From Spirosoma oryzae (lineage in GTDB: Bacteria; Bacteroidota; Bacteroidia; Cytophagales; Spirosomataceae), in assembly GCF_003002825.1 (NCBI RefSeq), contig NZ_PVTE01000014.1, forward strand, positions 106,013-170,012: a stretch of DNA of 64,000 nt. Direction: 5' to 3'. How positions within the stretch are numbered: the stretch's first letter is position 1; each line of letters begins with the position of its first letter. The translations under genes and the position numbers were made by a program. The notes below the pieces were generated by a model. It was not told where the DNA came from. It saw only the letters and a program-made list of their open reading frames with translations, and ran no database searches. Of this stretch, positions 1-8,932 are shown piece after piece.

Positions 1-111
1 TCCTCTTCTCAAACTTCCGGCTAACCGCAATTGTTGCCCCGTCCGGGTCGGATGCCCGGAATCAATGACGGACTGCCGGATTTGATTGAGCAAACTAGTA
101 TCGAACACGCC

Positions 112-894
112 TTATTTATCATCGGCTGATGAGATCAGCATTGGTGTTTTGCCGTCGGTCACGATTACTTTCGTATTCGGCGACGTCGCTAGCTGACGAA
201 AGGCTTCGATGCTTTTGAACTCGATAATCTGCTTGGTCAGCCCCTCGGAAATAATTTTCTGCGCGTCGGCAATGCCTTTGGCTTCGATCACTTTTCGGTC
301 GGCCTCCTTGCGTTCTTTCTGCAACACGAAGTCCATCTGCTGTGCCTGCTGCTCGGCTTCGAGTTTCTGCTCGATCGACTGCGCCAGCCCCTTCGGCAAC
401 TCGATACTTTTCATCAGCACACTTTCCACGACGATACCCCGTGGTTCGAGTACCTTGTGCATCTCATCGGCAATCTCCCGCTCGATTTCTTCCCGTTGCC
501 CGGTATACATATCCTTCGCAAAAAATCGGGCGCACACGTCGGCTGCGGCTGACCGGAATACACTGACGACCACCACGTTTTCGTAGCGTTCGCCAATCGT
601 AGCGAGTACCTGTGGGGCTTTCTCCGGGACAATCCGGTACAGCACAGCCATTTCCGCGCTGATGTTCAGGCCTTCTTTTGACGGCAGGTTTTCGACAGCC
701 AACGGTAGATTGATGGTGCGAATGGGTACCCGCAAAATCGTCGTCGTCAGCGGATTATACCCATGAACACCGGAGCCCTTCACGTTGGGATCGAGCTTAC
801 CCAGCCGCCGTTTGACACCGACCTCCCCTTGCCGGATGATCGTACAGGATGACAAAACGCTGAGAGTAAGCAGGTACAGCAGGTTACGTTTCAT
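112..894 (-). CDS. SPFH/prohibitin-domain lipoprotein
   Basis: A 260-residue membrane-anchored protein of the SPFH (stomatin/prohibitin/flotillin) superfamily, which forms oligomeric membrane scaffolds. The start is placed at the ATG at 892-894 because it opens a lipoprotein signal (MKRNLLYLLTLSVLSSC, lipidated Cys17); an upstream in-frame ATG would add 13 residues that fit no signal. Residues about 20-190 form the SPFH domain. They are followed by a charged, Gln/Glu-rich coiled coil (LEAEQQAQQ to KEADRKVIEAKG), as in prohibitins. It is a single gene with a divergent neighbour. The family is clear; the specific role is unknown. Confidence 0.85.
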   Translation of the reverse strand: MKRNLLYLLTLSVLSSCTIIRQGEVGVKRRLGKLDPNVKGSGVHGYNPLTTTILRVPIRTINLPLAVENLPSKEGLNISAEMAVLYRIVPEKAPQVLATIGERYENVVVVSVFRSAAADVCARFFAKDMYTGQREEIEREIADEMHKVLEPRGIVVESVLMKSIELPKGLAQSIEQKLEAEQQAQQMDFVLQKERKEADRKVIEAKGIADAQKIISEGLTKQIIEFKSIEAFRQLATSPNTKVIVTDGKTPMLISSADDK

Positions 895-1036
895 AGTTGA
901 CAGTGTGTAGTGCGTTATGGCCACGAATGACACATCGTCGAATTAAATGGTCGTTGAACCGGTGTTAAGTTGCTGTTAAACTTTCCGGCAACAACCCGCT
1001 CTGCACTACGTTTATCTAAGAATCAACGCATCCATT

Positions 1037-1528
1037 ATGACCACACGTCCCGGTTATCGCCAGTGGCTCCTGGCCGTAGGCACCTTTACCACCCTGCTGC
1101 TGTACAGCCTGGGCTGCGGCTCAACACAAACGGCCCGCACGGAGAAAACCGCGACCGACTCCCTGACGGTCAGCCAATCGCCGGTATCTGCTGACTCGCT
1201 CTGCTTCCGGGAGATACTGAGCCGCGACACAACGACGCTTCGACTGGTCCTGGCGGGTGACCGCGCATCGGGGCAGATCGACATCAATCCGTACGAAAAA
1301 GACCGGGCGCGCGGGTCATTTACCGGCACCCGATCCGGCAACACCATTACGGCCGACTGGCAACGATCGGGCGAAGGTATGACCGAAACCTACGCGCTGA
1401 TCCTGACGCTCTCGGGCGACTCCATTTCGTGGGGCGAGGGCGAACGCATTGAGCACCAAGGCAAATGGACACTGAAACAACCCGGCGGCACCTACCGCTA
1501 CCGACTTGCTAAAACACCTTGCCACTAG
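1037..1528 (+). CDS. Small hypothetical lipoprotein
   Basis: A 163-residue protein of unrecognised family. It has a type II signal ending YSLGC (Cys27), so it is probably an outer- or inner-membrane lipoprotein. The mature part is about 135 residues, rich in Thr, Ser, Gly and Arg, with alternating polar and hydrophobic stretches that suggest a beta-rich fold (for example GSFTGTRSGNTITADWQ). It is divergent from the SPFH gene and not coupled to the antiporter downstream. No function is assigned. Confidence 0.75.
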   Translation: MTTRPGYRQWLLAVGTFTTLLLYSLGCGSTQTARTEKTATDSLTVSQSPVSADSLCFREILSRDTTTLRLVLAGDRASGQIDINPYEKDRARGSFTGTRSGNTITADWQRSGEGMTETYALILTLSGDSISWGEGERIEHQGKWTLKQPGGTYRYRLAKTPCH

Positions 1529-1655
1529 TTGCTCTTTGACGAGCCACAGCACGTCAAGGCAATTGTTAAAAAATGTCAAATAACCATCCGGCTTACCACG
1601 TCAGCCGACTTCAATACGTACCCATCAGCAAACAACCACTTACTGTGCTGCTGTC

Positions 1656-3278
1656 ATGCTGGAAGGGTATCTCATTCTCGCGCTTAGCCTGTCGCTATTG
1701 ATTATCGTGCTGATTATGCTCAGCACCCGAATCGGCATTTCTGCACCGATTCTACTGGTTATTGCCGGGCTGTGCATCAGTCTGCTGCCGGGTTTACCCG
1801 TCATACGATTACGGCATGAACTGCTGTTTATCGTCCTGTTACCGCCCCTGCTCTACCGGGCGGCCTGGAACACCTGCTGGCATGAATGCTGGGCCAACCG
1901 ACGCCCGATCTTACTGCACGGTTTCGGGCTGGTGTTTACCACGACAGCTTTTGTCGGCGTATTAGCCCACCTGCTGATTCCCAACTTCCCGCTGGCACTT
2001 GGTTTTATGCTGGGTAGTCTGGTTGCGCCACCCGATGCACTGGCCGCTACAGCGATCTTCCAGAAGCTGAAACTACCCCCACGCATCGTCACAGTTCTGG
2101 AGGGTGAAAGTCTGGTAAACGATGCGGCCAGTCTGATGCTATTTCGCTTTACGGTAACCGCTATCCTGTCGGGTACATTCTCGGCGCTGGATTTCGGGCA
2201 GGCCATTGTGGTAACTAGTGTCTTCGGTATTCTGATTGGACTGGCCGTAGCGAGTCTGGTGAGTCTGATGCACCGGCTGATGCCGACAACGCCAAGCATC
2301 GACACGCTTGTTTCGCTGATGACGCCTTATCTGATGTACCTGGCGGCTGAACACGTTGGCGCGTCGGGCGTACTGGCGGTTGTAAGTGGCGGTTTTGTAT
2401 TGTCGTACCATTCCCAGCGGATTCTGACATCAGCATCGCGGCTACAAATGCTTGGGGTTTGGGAAACGCTAATGTTTCTGCTCAACGGGCTGGTCTTTAT
2501 CCTGATTGGTCTGCAACTGCCGTTACTTGTCTCACACCTTTCGCGGGCGGGCATTTCGCTTCCTGTAGCGATCGGCTTTGGTCTGTTGATTAGTCTGGCC
2601 GTGATCGTCGTCAGGATGCTATGGATGTTTCCGGCAACCTGCCTACCCCGGCTATTGAGTCGCCGACTACGTGACCAGAGCCCTTATCCGGGCTGGCGGG
2701 TCGTTGTGCTGCTGGGCTGGTGCGGTATGCGCGGCATTGTCACGCTGGCTTCGGCCCTGACGATACCGATGCTCCTCCCCGATCAGTCGCCCTTCCCGTT
2801 TCGAACACTGATTATGTTCATTGCCTTCACCGTCATTATCGTCACACTGGTTGTGCAGGGACTACCGTTGCCGTGGCTGATCAACTGGCTCAACATCGCG
2901 CCTGCCGAACCTGATACCAGCCGCGACGCCGAGGTAGAATTAAACACACGGCTGGCCAAAACGGCACTGGCACACATTCTGGGGCACTATCGCCACGAGT
3001 CGGTTACGCTAGTTCCGTTTGTCCATCAACGCCGGAAATACGAGCGACTGACTCATACGGGCGGCTATTTGGTTGAAAGCACCCCTGACAGCGATACGCC
3101 AACAGCCAGTACGTTACGCCGGTATCAGGAAATGAAAATCGAGATGATCCGCGTCCGCCGGCAGGAGCTGGCCCGGCTCCGCAGCCAAAACGCTTACAGT
3201 GATGAACTACTCCGCCGAAAAGAGTTTGAACTCGACCTTGAGCAGATCACCATCCGTCGCCCAACCAGTGAAGTATGA
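1656..3278 (+). CDS. CPA1-family Na+/H+ antiporter
   Basis: A 540-residue cation:proton antiporter of the monovalent cation/proton antiporter-1 (NhaP/NHE-like) family, exchanging Na+ or K+ for H+ across the inner membrane. Residues 1-430 contain about 12 hydrophobic segments. The core carries PPDA (125-128) and GESLVNDA (150-157), where the Asn-Asp pair is the ion-binding signature of electroneutral CPA1 exchangers. The last 110 residues are hydrophilic and charged (a cytoplasmic tail). The gene ends six bases before a stray copy of the dnaE 3' end, so it was probably once tail-to-tail with dnaE. Confidence 0.88.
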   Translation: MLEGYLILALSLSLLIIVLIMLSTRIGISAPILLVIAGLCISLLPGLPVIRLRHELLFIVLLPPLLYRAAWNTCWHECWANRRPILLHGFGLVFTTTAFVGVLAHLLIPNFPLALGFMLGSLVAPPDALAATAIFQKLKLPPRIVTVLEGESLVNDAASLMLFRFTVTAILSGTFSALDFGQAIVVTSVFGILIGLAVASLVSLMHRLMPTTPSIDTLVSLMTPYLMYLAAEHVGASGVLAVVSGGFVLSYHSQRILTSASRLQMLGVWETLMFLLNGLVFILIGLQLPLLVSHLSRAGISLPVAIGFGLLISLAVIVVRMLWMFPATCLPRLLSRRLRDQSPYPGWRVVVLLGWCGMRGIVTLASALTIPMLLPDQSPFPFRTLIMFIAFTVIIVTLVVQGLPLPWLINWLNIAPAEPDTSRDAEVELNTRLAKTALAHILGHYRHESVTLVPFVHQRRKYERLTHTGGYLVESTPDSDTPTASTLRRYQEMKIEMIRVRRQELARLRSQNAYSDELLRRKEFELDLEQITIRRPTSEV

Positions 3279-3283
3279 GTATC

Positions 3284-3436
3284 TTACGCCACCTTGTAAC
3301 TGACCCCGGCCAGGCTGTCGAGGGCGTTGAGCAGGGTGTTGGCGGGCGAGACTTTGAGCGTACACGATTGCAGGCTGATTTCCAGCCGCTCATCAGGATC
3401 AACCACGTTCAAGGACAAGTTACAGGTGCCGGGGTG
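3284..3436 (-). pseudogene. Detached dnaE 3'-end fragment
   Basis: This stretch encodes the last 50 residues of DNA polymerase III alpha (HPGTCNLSLNVV... to LAGVSYKVA and stop), separated from dnaE by the inserted two-gene module. Compared with the C-terminus of the intact dnaE it has two amino-acid changes (Glu to Asp, Arg to Cys). The frame stays open towards 3517 but the upstream part is unrelated. It has no obvious start and is presumably not a functional gene; it marks the insertion junction. Confidence 0.85.
3285..3436. repeat. 152-bp direct repeat, copy A (dnaE 3' end)
   Basis: Direct repeat of 5284-5435 in the same orientation, with 14 mismatches over 152 bp by hand alignment. The first 65 bp (3285-3349) are identical to the partner and all mismatches fall in the remaining 87 bp. 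The pair brackets the ATPase/TOPRIM module. The clustering of differences suggests a crossover inside the identical segment between a diverged, imported dnaE end and the resident one. Confidence 0.92.
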
Positions 3437-3471
3437 TGAACCATGCAAAGCAAAGAGTAAGCAAAAAGCCG

Positions 3472-3479
3472 TAGTTTTG
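3472..3479 (+). promoter_or_regulatory. Bacteroidota -7 box for the ATPase/TOPRIM operon
   Basis: TAGTTTTG fits the Bacteroidota sigma-ABfr -7 consensus TAnnTTTG. Transcription would start near 3486, giving a leader of about 19 nt before the ATG at 3505. No good TTTG -33 element is visible at the expected distance. The box lies just inside the module, beyond the repeat, so the module could be expressed independently of its insertion site. Confidence 0.5.
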
Positions 3480-3504
3480 GAATCAACAGCATCCCTTGTG
3501 TAAA

Positions 3505-4605
3505 ATGCTACGCTCATTAGAAATTCATAATTATCGTAATCTTAAGCACCTGACCATTGAAAAGTTAGGGCGCGTGAACTTGCTTCTGGGAAAGAACAAC
3601 ACGGGTAAAACTTCTATTCTGGAAGCAGCAAGTATATTAGTACATGAAGCAAATCCACAATGGCTATATCGAATCCTAGAAGCAAGGGGAGAAATTGGTT
3701 ATAGCAACTTAACGGACGCGACTGGGTACTTAGAAATGAACTATCAGGCTATCTCAAGTCTGTTTTCGGATTGGAAAGCTGGTTTTCTTCCAGAAGATGG
3801 AATTAGAATTCAACAGACATTAACTGAATCATATAGGGATGCAGATGTAGTTCTAATGAGATTGGTAAACTATCTTGATGAAATCGACGAGCAGGGGGAT
3901 CGTATAAGTAGAAAACTGATTTCTGATTTTGATGCCAATGCTAAGTTAGGATTAGAAGTAGCTTTACCCGATGTATCCCGCATAGTCAGCCTTGACCGTC
4001 GCTTAGGCAGAAGTTTTAGTATTCTAAATTTAAATCCTAACATACAATTCGTTCGTACGAACGAAATAAGCCGCGATGTAAACGGACTTCTTTGGGATAA
4101 AATCACCCTAACACATAAGCAGGATTTAACTATCGACGCCCTCAAAATTATTGAACCAGATCTTGATCTAATAAATTTTGTGTCGGGCTCCAAAAGGGAA
4201 GAAAGAAGAGCTTTGGTAAAATTGAGAAGGCACAACTTTCCGATATTCTTAAGCTCAATGGGAGATGGTATCAATCGCATATTAACCATTATATTGGCGA
4301 TGGTCAATTGCGAAAATGGTTATTTCTTACTAGATGAATTCGAAAACGGACTACATTATTCTGTACAAGAACAACTTTGGAAAGTAGTTTTCACCGTTGC
4401 GGAACGCCTTAATATTCAAGTATTTGTCACCACTCACAGCTACGATTGCATAAATGCTTTTGCAAACGTTTTAGCCAATGAGCAATATAAGAAAGATTTT
4501 GGCTATATGATTCGTCTCGATAACTATGACGGTGATATTGAAGCGACTTTATACGATTCAGAAGAAGTTCAAACTACAACCCGCGTCCATGTTGACCCTC
4601 GATGA
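3505..4605 (+). CDS. AAA ATPase of putative two-gene defence module
   Basis: A 366-residue ABC/SMC-like ATPase of the AAA_15/AAA_21 (OLD-type) group. From the ATG chosen here, Walker A is GKNNTGKTS (29-37) after the typical N-terminal RSLEIHNYRNLK. A signature-like SSMGDG lies at 250-255, Walker B is YFLLDEFENG (Asp277, Glu278), and the switch His is in TTHS (His311). A TTG three codons upstream is an alternative start. The ATPase core is split by a middle segment (about 60-225) typical of the family. It overlaps the next gene by ATGA, so they are translationally coupled. G+C is visibly lower than in neighbouring genes, suggesting horizontal transfer. By analogy with AriA of PARIS and with OLD proteins it would be the sensor/scaffold; that is inference. 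Confidence 0.85.
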   Translation: MLRSLEIHNYRNLKHLTIEKLGRVNLLLGKNNTGKTSILEAASILVHEANPQWLYRILEARGEIGYSNLTDATGYLEMNYQAISSLFSDWKAGFLPEDGIRIQQTLTESYRDADVVLMRLVNYLDEIDEQGDRISRKLISDFDANAKLGLEVALPDVSRIVSLDRRLGRSFSILNLNPNIQFVRTNEISRDVNGLLWDKITLTHKQDLTIDALKIIEPDLDLINFVSGSKREERRALVKLRRHNFPIFLSSMGDGINRILTIILAMVNCENGYFLLDEFENGLHYSVQEQLWKVVFTVAERLNIQVFVTTHSYDCINAFANVLANEQYKKDFGYMIRLDNYDGDIEATLYDSEEVQTTTRVHVDPR

Positions 4606-5273
4606 ACACACAGATTAACCGCAGGAACTGGCTCAAAAAGCTACTGGTTGAGGGAAAAGAGGATTTACACGTCGTTGCCAACGTCCGAAATTCATGTCAG
4701 TTAGCGGATAACTTTGACATAGTAGATTGTGAAAGCGTTAGTAATGTAAACTTGAAGCTCGCATCCCTCCTAAAAACAAAATTAGAGGTAATAGGAATAG
4801 TCATTGATGCTGACGCCGACACAGAAAGTCCCGAACAGGCGCTCACCGCAAGATGGCAAAGCATACGTGACTTATTAAGACGAGAAGGTTATACTGTTTC
4901 TGACGATCCCGCGCCGGATGGAACAATCATAGCAGGGTTTGGGCGGAAACCCAAAATAGGAATCTGGCTTATGCCGGATAATGTCCAGTATCCTGGAATG
5001 CTGGAAGATTTTGTTTCGACAATGATTCCTCCCGGAGATTTGACATTATCAATTGCCAAACAAGCACTGACAGAAGTCGATAATGCAAGAGCCAAAGGAC
5101 AAGGTAGTTTATTCAAACCAGTTCATCGCTCCAAGGCCTTAATTCACACTTGGCTTTCTTGGCAAGATGAGCCCGGAAAGCCGATGGGTATTGCCATCAG
5201 AGCAAGAATGCTTGATCACAATACCCACCTGTGTCAACGATTTACCGCGTGGCTAAACACTCTTTTTAGCTAA
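4602..5273 (+). CDS. DUF3226 TOPRIM-like protein, partner of the ATPase
   Basis: A 223-residue protein that I recognise as DUF3226, a TOPRIM-superfamily relative. The TOPRIM pattern is visible: the acidic residue in LLVEGKED (Glu17) and the DxD pair in VIDADAD (Asp69, Asp71). A family-typical WLMPDN...GMLEDF block (about 126-142) and a C-terminal HTWLSWQDEPG stretch follow. TOPRIM folds in this arrangement usually form metal-dependent nuclease sites. The start ATG overlaps the ATPase stop. The pair parallels AriA/AriB of PARIS, where the partner is DUF4435, and split OLD nucleases. Nuclease activity and a defence role are inferred. Confidence 0.82.
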   Translation: MNTQINRRNWLKKLLVEGKEDLHVVANVRNSCQLADNFDIVDCESVSNVNLKLASLLKTKLEVIGIVIDADADTESPEQALTARWQSIRDLLRREGYTVSDDPAPDGTIIAGFGRKPKIGIWLMPDNVQYPGMLEDFVSTMIPPGDLTLSIAKQALTEVDNARAKGQGSLFKPVHRSKALIHTWLSWQDEPGKPMGIAIRARMLDHNTHLCQRFTAWLNTLFS

Positions 5274-5282
5274 ATCAAACTC

Positions 5283-8200
5283 CTACGCCACCTTGTAACT
5301 GACCCCGGCCAGGCTGTCGAGGGCGTTGAGCAGGGTGTTGGCGGGCGAAACTTTGAGCGTGCGCGATTGCAGACTGATCTCCAGCCGCTCTTCGGGGTCG
5401 ACCACATTCAGCGACAGGTTACAGGTGCCGGGATGGGCATTCATCAGGTCGTTGATCTGGCTGATCAACTGCGCATTCAGCACGTCGAGGGTGAGCGACA
5501 CGCGCAGCTCCTTGCACATCTTCTCGCGCATCTCGTTGAGCAGCCGAATCGACGCGGGTTTAAATTCCAGCTGATCGGAGTTCCACTTATTCTGCGTCTT
5601 GCCCGTGATGTGCAGGAAACGACCCACGTCGACATACTGCCCCAGCCGCACGTAGTCGTCGCCGAACAGCGCCAGTTCGACAGATGTGTTGTAATCTTCC
5701 AGCTTGAAGATACAGAACGGATTACCGGTCTTGGTGATCCGCACCTGCATCGACGACACAATACCGGCGACTTTTATTTCGGCAGTTTTAGTCTCGTAGA
5801 GTTTGTCGAGCGTACAGTTGCAGAAACCGTCCATCTCCAGCCGGAACTCATCGAGCGGATGACCGGTGATGTAAAAGCCGACGACTTCTTTCTCGAATTT
5901 GAGTTTCTCGATCTGATTCCAAGCCGGCACCGTGGGTGGTTTGGGACGCGCCAGCATGGGCTCGCCCCCCATCATGGCACCGAACAGCGACTGCTGCGCG
6001 GCCGCTTTCTCCGCGTGGTAGTTGTTGCCATACCGGATGATTTTTTCCAGAAACGGGCTGGTTTCAGTCGGTGGTACGTCAAAATACTGTGCCCGGTGGT
6101 AATCGGGTTCCAGCGCGTCGAAGGCACCGGCATAGGCCAGCGATTCAAGCGTTTTCTTGTTCACCGTCCGCAGGTTGACCCGGATGATGAAGTCGAATAC
6201 GTCCTTGTATTCCCCTCCGGCGGTTCGCTCGTCGATGATGGCTTCCACGGCCGCGTCGCCCGCACCTTTGATACCGGCCAGCCCAAAGCGGATTTCGCCC
6301 TTTTTATTCACGCCAAATACCCGCTCCGATTCGTTGACGTCGGGGCCGAGTACGGGAATGCCGATGTTCTTACACTCTTCAAGGAAGAAGGTGATTTTTT
6401 CGATGTTACCCAGGCAGCTCGTCAAAACGGCCGCCATGTATTCCGACTTGTAGTACGTCTTGAGATAAGCCGTCTGGTAGGCCACAAACGCGTAGCAGGT
6501 CGAGTGCGACTTGTTGAACGCGTACGACGCGAAGGCTTCCCAGTCGGTCCAGATCTTCTCGCAGATCTTTGCGTTCAGCTTGTTGGCCGCGCAACCATCC
6601 ATGAACTTGCCCTTCATCTTGTCGAGCGTCGCGCGGTCCTTCTTACCCATCGCTTTCCGCAGTACGTCGGCGTCGCCTTTGGTGAAGTTGCCGAGCTTCT
6701 GCGACAGCAGCATCAGCTGCTCCTGGTAAACCGTAATGCCGTAGGTGTCAGCCAGATACTCCTCCATCTCGGGCAGGTCGTATTTGACTTCCTCGCGGCC
6801 GTGTTTCCGGTTGATGAAGGTCGGGATGTACTGAATCGGACCCGGACGGTAGAGGGCGTTCATCGCAATCAGATCCTCGAAGCGGTCAGGCTTGAGGTCC
6901 TTCATGTACTTCTTCATCCCGTCGGATTCGAACTGGAAAATAGCGTTCGTTTCCCCGCGCTGAAACAGTTCGTAGGCTTTCGGGTCGTCGAGCGGAATGT
7001 CGTCAATGTCGGTTTCGACGCCGTTGATAATCAGGCCACCGTGGTTTTGCTTGATGAGCCGCAGACACTCCTTGATGATGGTGAGGTTGCGCAGCCCCAG
7101 AAAGTCCATCTTGATAACCCCGGCGTCCTCGATCACCTTGCCCTCATACTGGGTGATAATGAGGTTCGTATCTTTCGAGGTCGAGACGGGAACGATATTC
7201 GACAGGTCGTCGGGCGCGATGATGATACCGGCCGCGTGAACGCCCGTGTTTCGCACCGTACCCTCCAGCCGACGCGCCTGTTGCAGCACGTTCTGCACCT
7301 TCTCGGTATCGATGAGTTTCATCGTCCGGCCTACGCTTTGGTCGCCCAGTTCGAGCGCCCGCATCCGCCGAACATTTTCCACTTCTTCCGGCTGAATTAC
7401 GTTCGCCAGTCCGCCGGGGCCGTCGATCGGATCTTCGAAAATCCGGCGCAGCGTCATGTTGTAGGTCGGCTTGTCCGGCACCAGCTTGGCAAGGGCGTTG
7501 GCATCGGACAGGGGCAGGTCCATCACCCGCGACACGTCTTTGATCGCCGATTTGGCCGCCATCGTACCGTAGGTCACGATAGCCGCCACCTGTTGCTTGC
7601 CGTACTTCTGCACGACGTAATCGATTACCTTCTGCCGGCCTTCATCGTCAAAGTCCGTATCGATATCGGGCATCGACTTCCGGTCGGGGTTGAGGAATCG
7701 CTCAAACAGCAGGTCGTACTTGATAGGGTCGATATTCGTAATCCCGATGCAATACGCTACCGCCGACCCAGCCGCCGAACCCCGGCCGGGGCCTACCATC
7801 ACACCCAGATCACGCCCGGCCTGAATGAAGTCGGCCACGATCAGGAAGTACCCGGCGAAACCCATCGTCTTGATGGTAAACAACTCGAAGTCAAGCCGTT
7901 CCTGTACGTGACTTTCGATTTCGCCGTAACGTTTCCGAGCCCCTTCGTAGGTCAGGTGCTTCAGAAACTCCCATTGGTTGGCAACGTCGTCGGCATGCAG
8001 TTGGAACTCACCCGGAATCGGGAAGTTGGGCAGCAGGATGTCGCGCTTCAGTTTCAGCGTCTCGACCTTGCCGACGATCTCGTTGGTATTGTCGATCGCT
8101 TCGGGCATATCGGCAAACAGCGTCGTCATCTCCTGCGTGTTCTTGAAATAGAACTGATCGGAGAAGAACGCGAACCGCGTGTTTTTAGGCATCGCTTCGT

Positions 8201-8921
8201 CGTCGTTGAATTCCTTCATCGACGGTGTGCTCTGCTTTTCGCCCGTGTTGACGCACAGCAGAATGTCGTGCGCGACCCAGTCGTCGCGATCGACATAGTG
8301 CGAATCGTTCGACGCAATGATTTTGACGTTGTATTTCCGGGCGAATTTGACCAGCACCTCGTTGGCCTTGATCTGATCCGGAATCTCGTGCCGTTGCAGT
8401 TCGACGTAATAGTCTTCGCCGAAGCGGTCGAGCCACCATTTGAACTCGGCTTCCCCCGCTTCCTCACCTTTTTTCAGGATCGTTTTCGGCACGATAGCCC
8501 CGATGCAGCAGGTCGTCGCAATCAGGCCCTCCTTGTATTTGTCAATCAGCTCCTTCGTGACGCGGGGGTACTTGCCGTACAGCCCTTCCATGTAGCCCAG
8601 CGAACACAGTTTCGCCAGGTTTTTGTAGCCCTGCGGGTTTTTCGCCAGCAACAGCTGGTGGTAGCGAATGTCCTTCTGCTCCTTGGTAAACTGCTTGCGC
8701 GTGTGGTCGTCGACGACATAGAACTCGCAGCCGACAATGGGTTTGATCCCCTGTTTACTGGCTTCGGCGACGAACTCGAACACCCCGAACATATTGCCGT
8801 GGTCGGTAATCGCGACGGCGGGCATATTGTCACCTTTTGCCTTCTTGATCAGCTTCTTGATGTCGGCCTGCCCGTCGAGCAGCGAATATTGGGTATGCGT
8901 ATGGAGGTGAGAAAACTGCAT
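5283..8921 (-). CDS. dnaE: DNA polymerase III alpha subunit
   Basis: The replicative polymerase catalytic subunit, 1212 residues. It has an N-terminal PHP domain (HLHTHTQYSLLDG, residues 5-17), then a C-family polymerase core with GPGRGSAAGS and the catalytic PDIDTDFDDEGR block around residues 415-425. A helix-hairpin-helix region follows, then a C-terminal OB-fold (roughly 980-1080) and tail. The start at 8921 directly gives the canonical PHP N-terminus. Only 11 bp separate it from the stop of an upstream toxin gene, so its promoter is either inside the toxin-antitoxin genes or shared with them. Its last 152 bp form one of the two direct repeats around the ATPase/TOPRIM module, yet the reading frame is intact. 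Confidence 0.97.
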   Translation of the reverse strand: MQFSHLHTHTQYSLLDGQADIKKLIKKAKGDNMPAVAITDHGNMFGVFEFVAEASKQGIKPIVGCEFYVVDDHTRKQFTKEQKDIRYHQLLLAKNPQGYKNLAKLCSLGYMEGLYGKYPRVTKELIDKYKEGLIATTCCIGAIVPKTILKKGEEAGEAEFKWWLDRFGEDYYVELQRHEIPDQIKANEVLVKFARKYNVKIIASNDSHYVDRDDWVAHDILLCVNTGEKQSTPSMKEFNDDEAMPKNTRFAFFSDQFYFKNTQEMTTLFADMPEAIDNTNEIVGKVETLKLKRDILLPNFPIPGEFQLHADDVANQWEFLKHLTYEGARKRYGEIESHVQERLDFELFTIKTMGFAGYFLIVADFIQAGRDLGVMVGPGRGSAAGSAVAYCIGITNIDPIKYDLLFERFLNPDRKSMPDIDTDFDDEGRQKVIDYVVQKYGKQQVAAIVTYGTMAAKSAIKDVSRVMDLPLSDANALAKLVPDKPTYNMTLRRIFEDPIDGPGGLANVIQPEEVENVRRMRALELGDQSVGRTMKLIDTEKVQNVLQQARRLEGTVRNTGVHAAGIIIAPDDLSNIVPVSTSKDTNLIITQYEGKVIEDAGVIKMDFLGLRNLTIIKECLRLIKQNHGGLIINGVETDIDDIPLDDPKAYELFQRGETNAIFQFESDGMKKYMKDLKPDRFEDLIAMNALYRPGPIQYIPTFINRKHGREEVKYDLPEMEEYLADTYGITVYQEQLMLLSQKLGNFTKGDADVLRKAMGKKDRATLDKMKGKFMDGCAANKLNAKICEKIWTDWEAFASYAFNKSHSTCYAFVAYQTAYLKTYYKSEYMAAVLTSCLGNIEKITFFLEECKNIGIPVLGPDVNESERVFGVNKKGEIRFGLAGIKGAGDAAVEAIIDERTAGGEYKDVFDFIIRVNLRTVNKKTLESLAYAGAFDALEPDYHRAQYFDVPPTETSPFLEKIIRYGNNYHAEKAAAQQSLFGAMMGGEPMLARPKPPTVPAWNQIEKLKFEKEVVGFYITGHPLDEFRLEMDGFCNCTLDKLYETKTAEIKVAGIVSSMQVRITKTGNPFCIFKLEDYNTSVELALFGDDYVRLGQYVDVGRFLHITGKTQNKWNSDQLEFKPASIRLLNEMREKMCKELRVSLTLDVLNAQLISQINDLMNAHPGTCNLSLNVVDPEERLEISLQSRTLKVSPANTLLNALDSLAGVSYKVA
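5284..5435. repeat. 152-bp direct repeat, copy B (within dnaE)
   Basis: The functional copy of the duplicated dnaE 3' end, partner of 3285-3436. The repeats have the same orientation, so recombination between them would remove 3437-5435 precisely and restore dnaE next to the antiporter gene. Confidence 0.92.
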
Positions 8922-8932
8922 AAGATGTATAA

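Noticed and set aside
3437..3517. Protein fusion of a new N-terminus to the dnaE tail
   Set aside because: The frame into copy A runs through the module's promoter region and has no plausible start or domain; it is better read as a dnaE fragment at an insertion junction.
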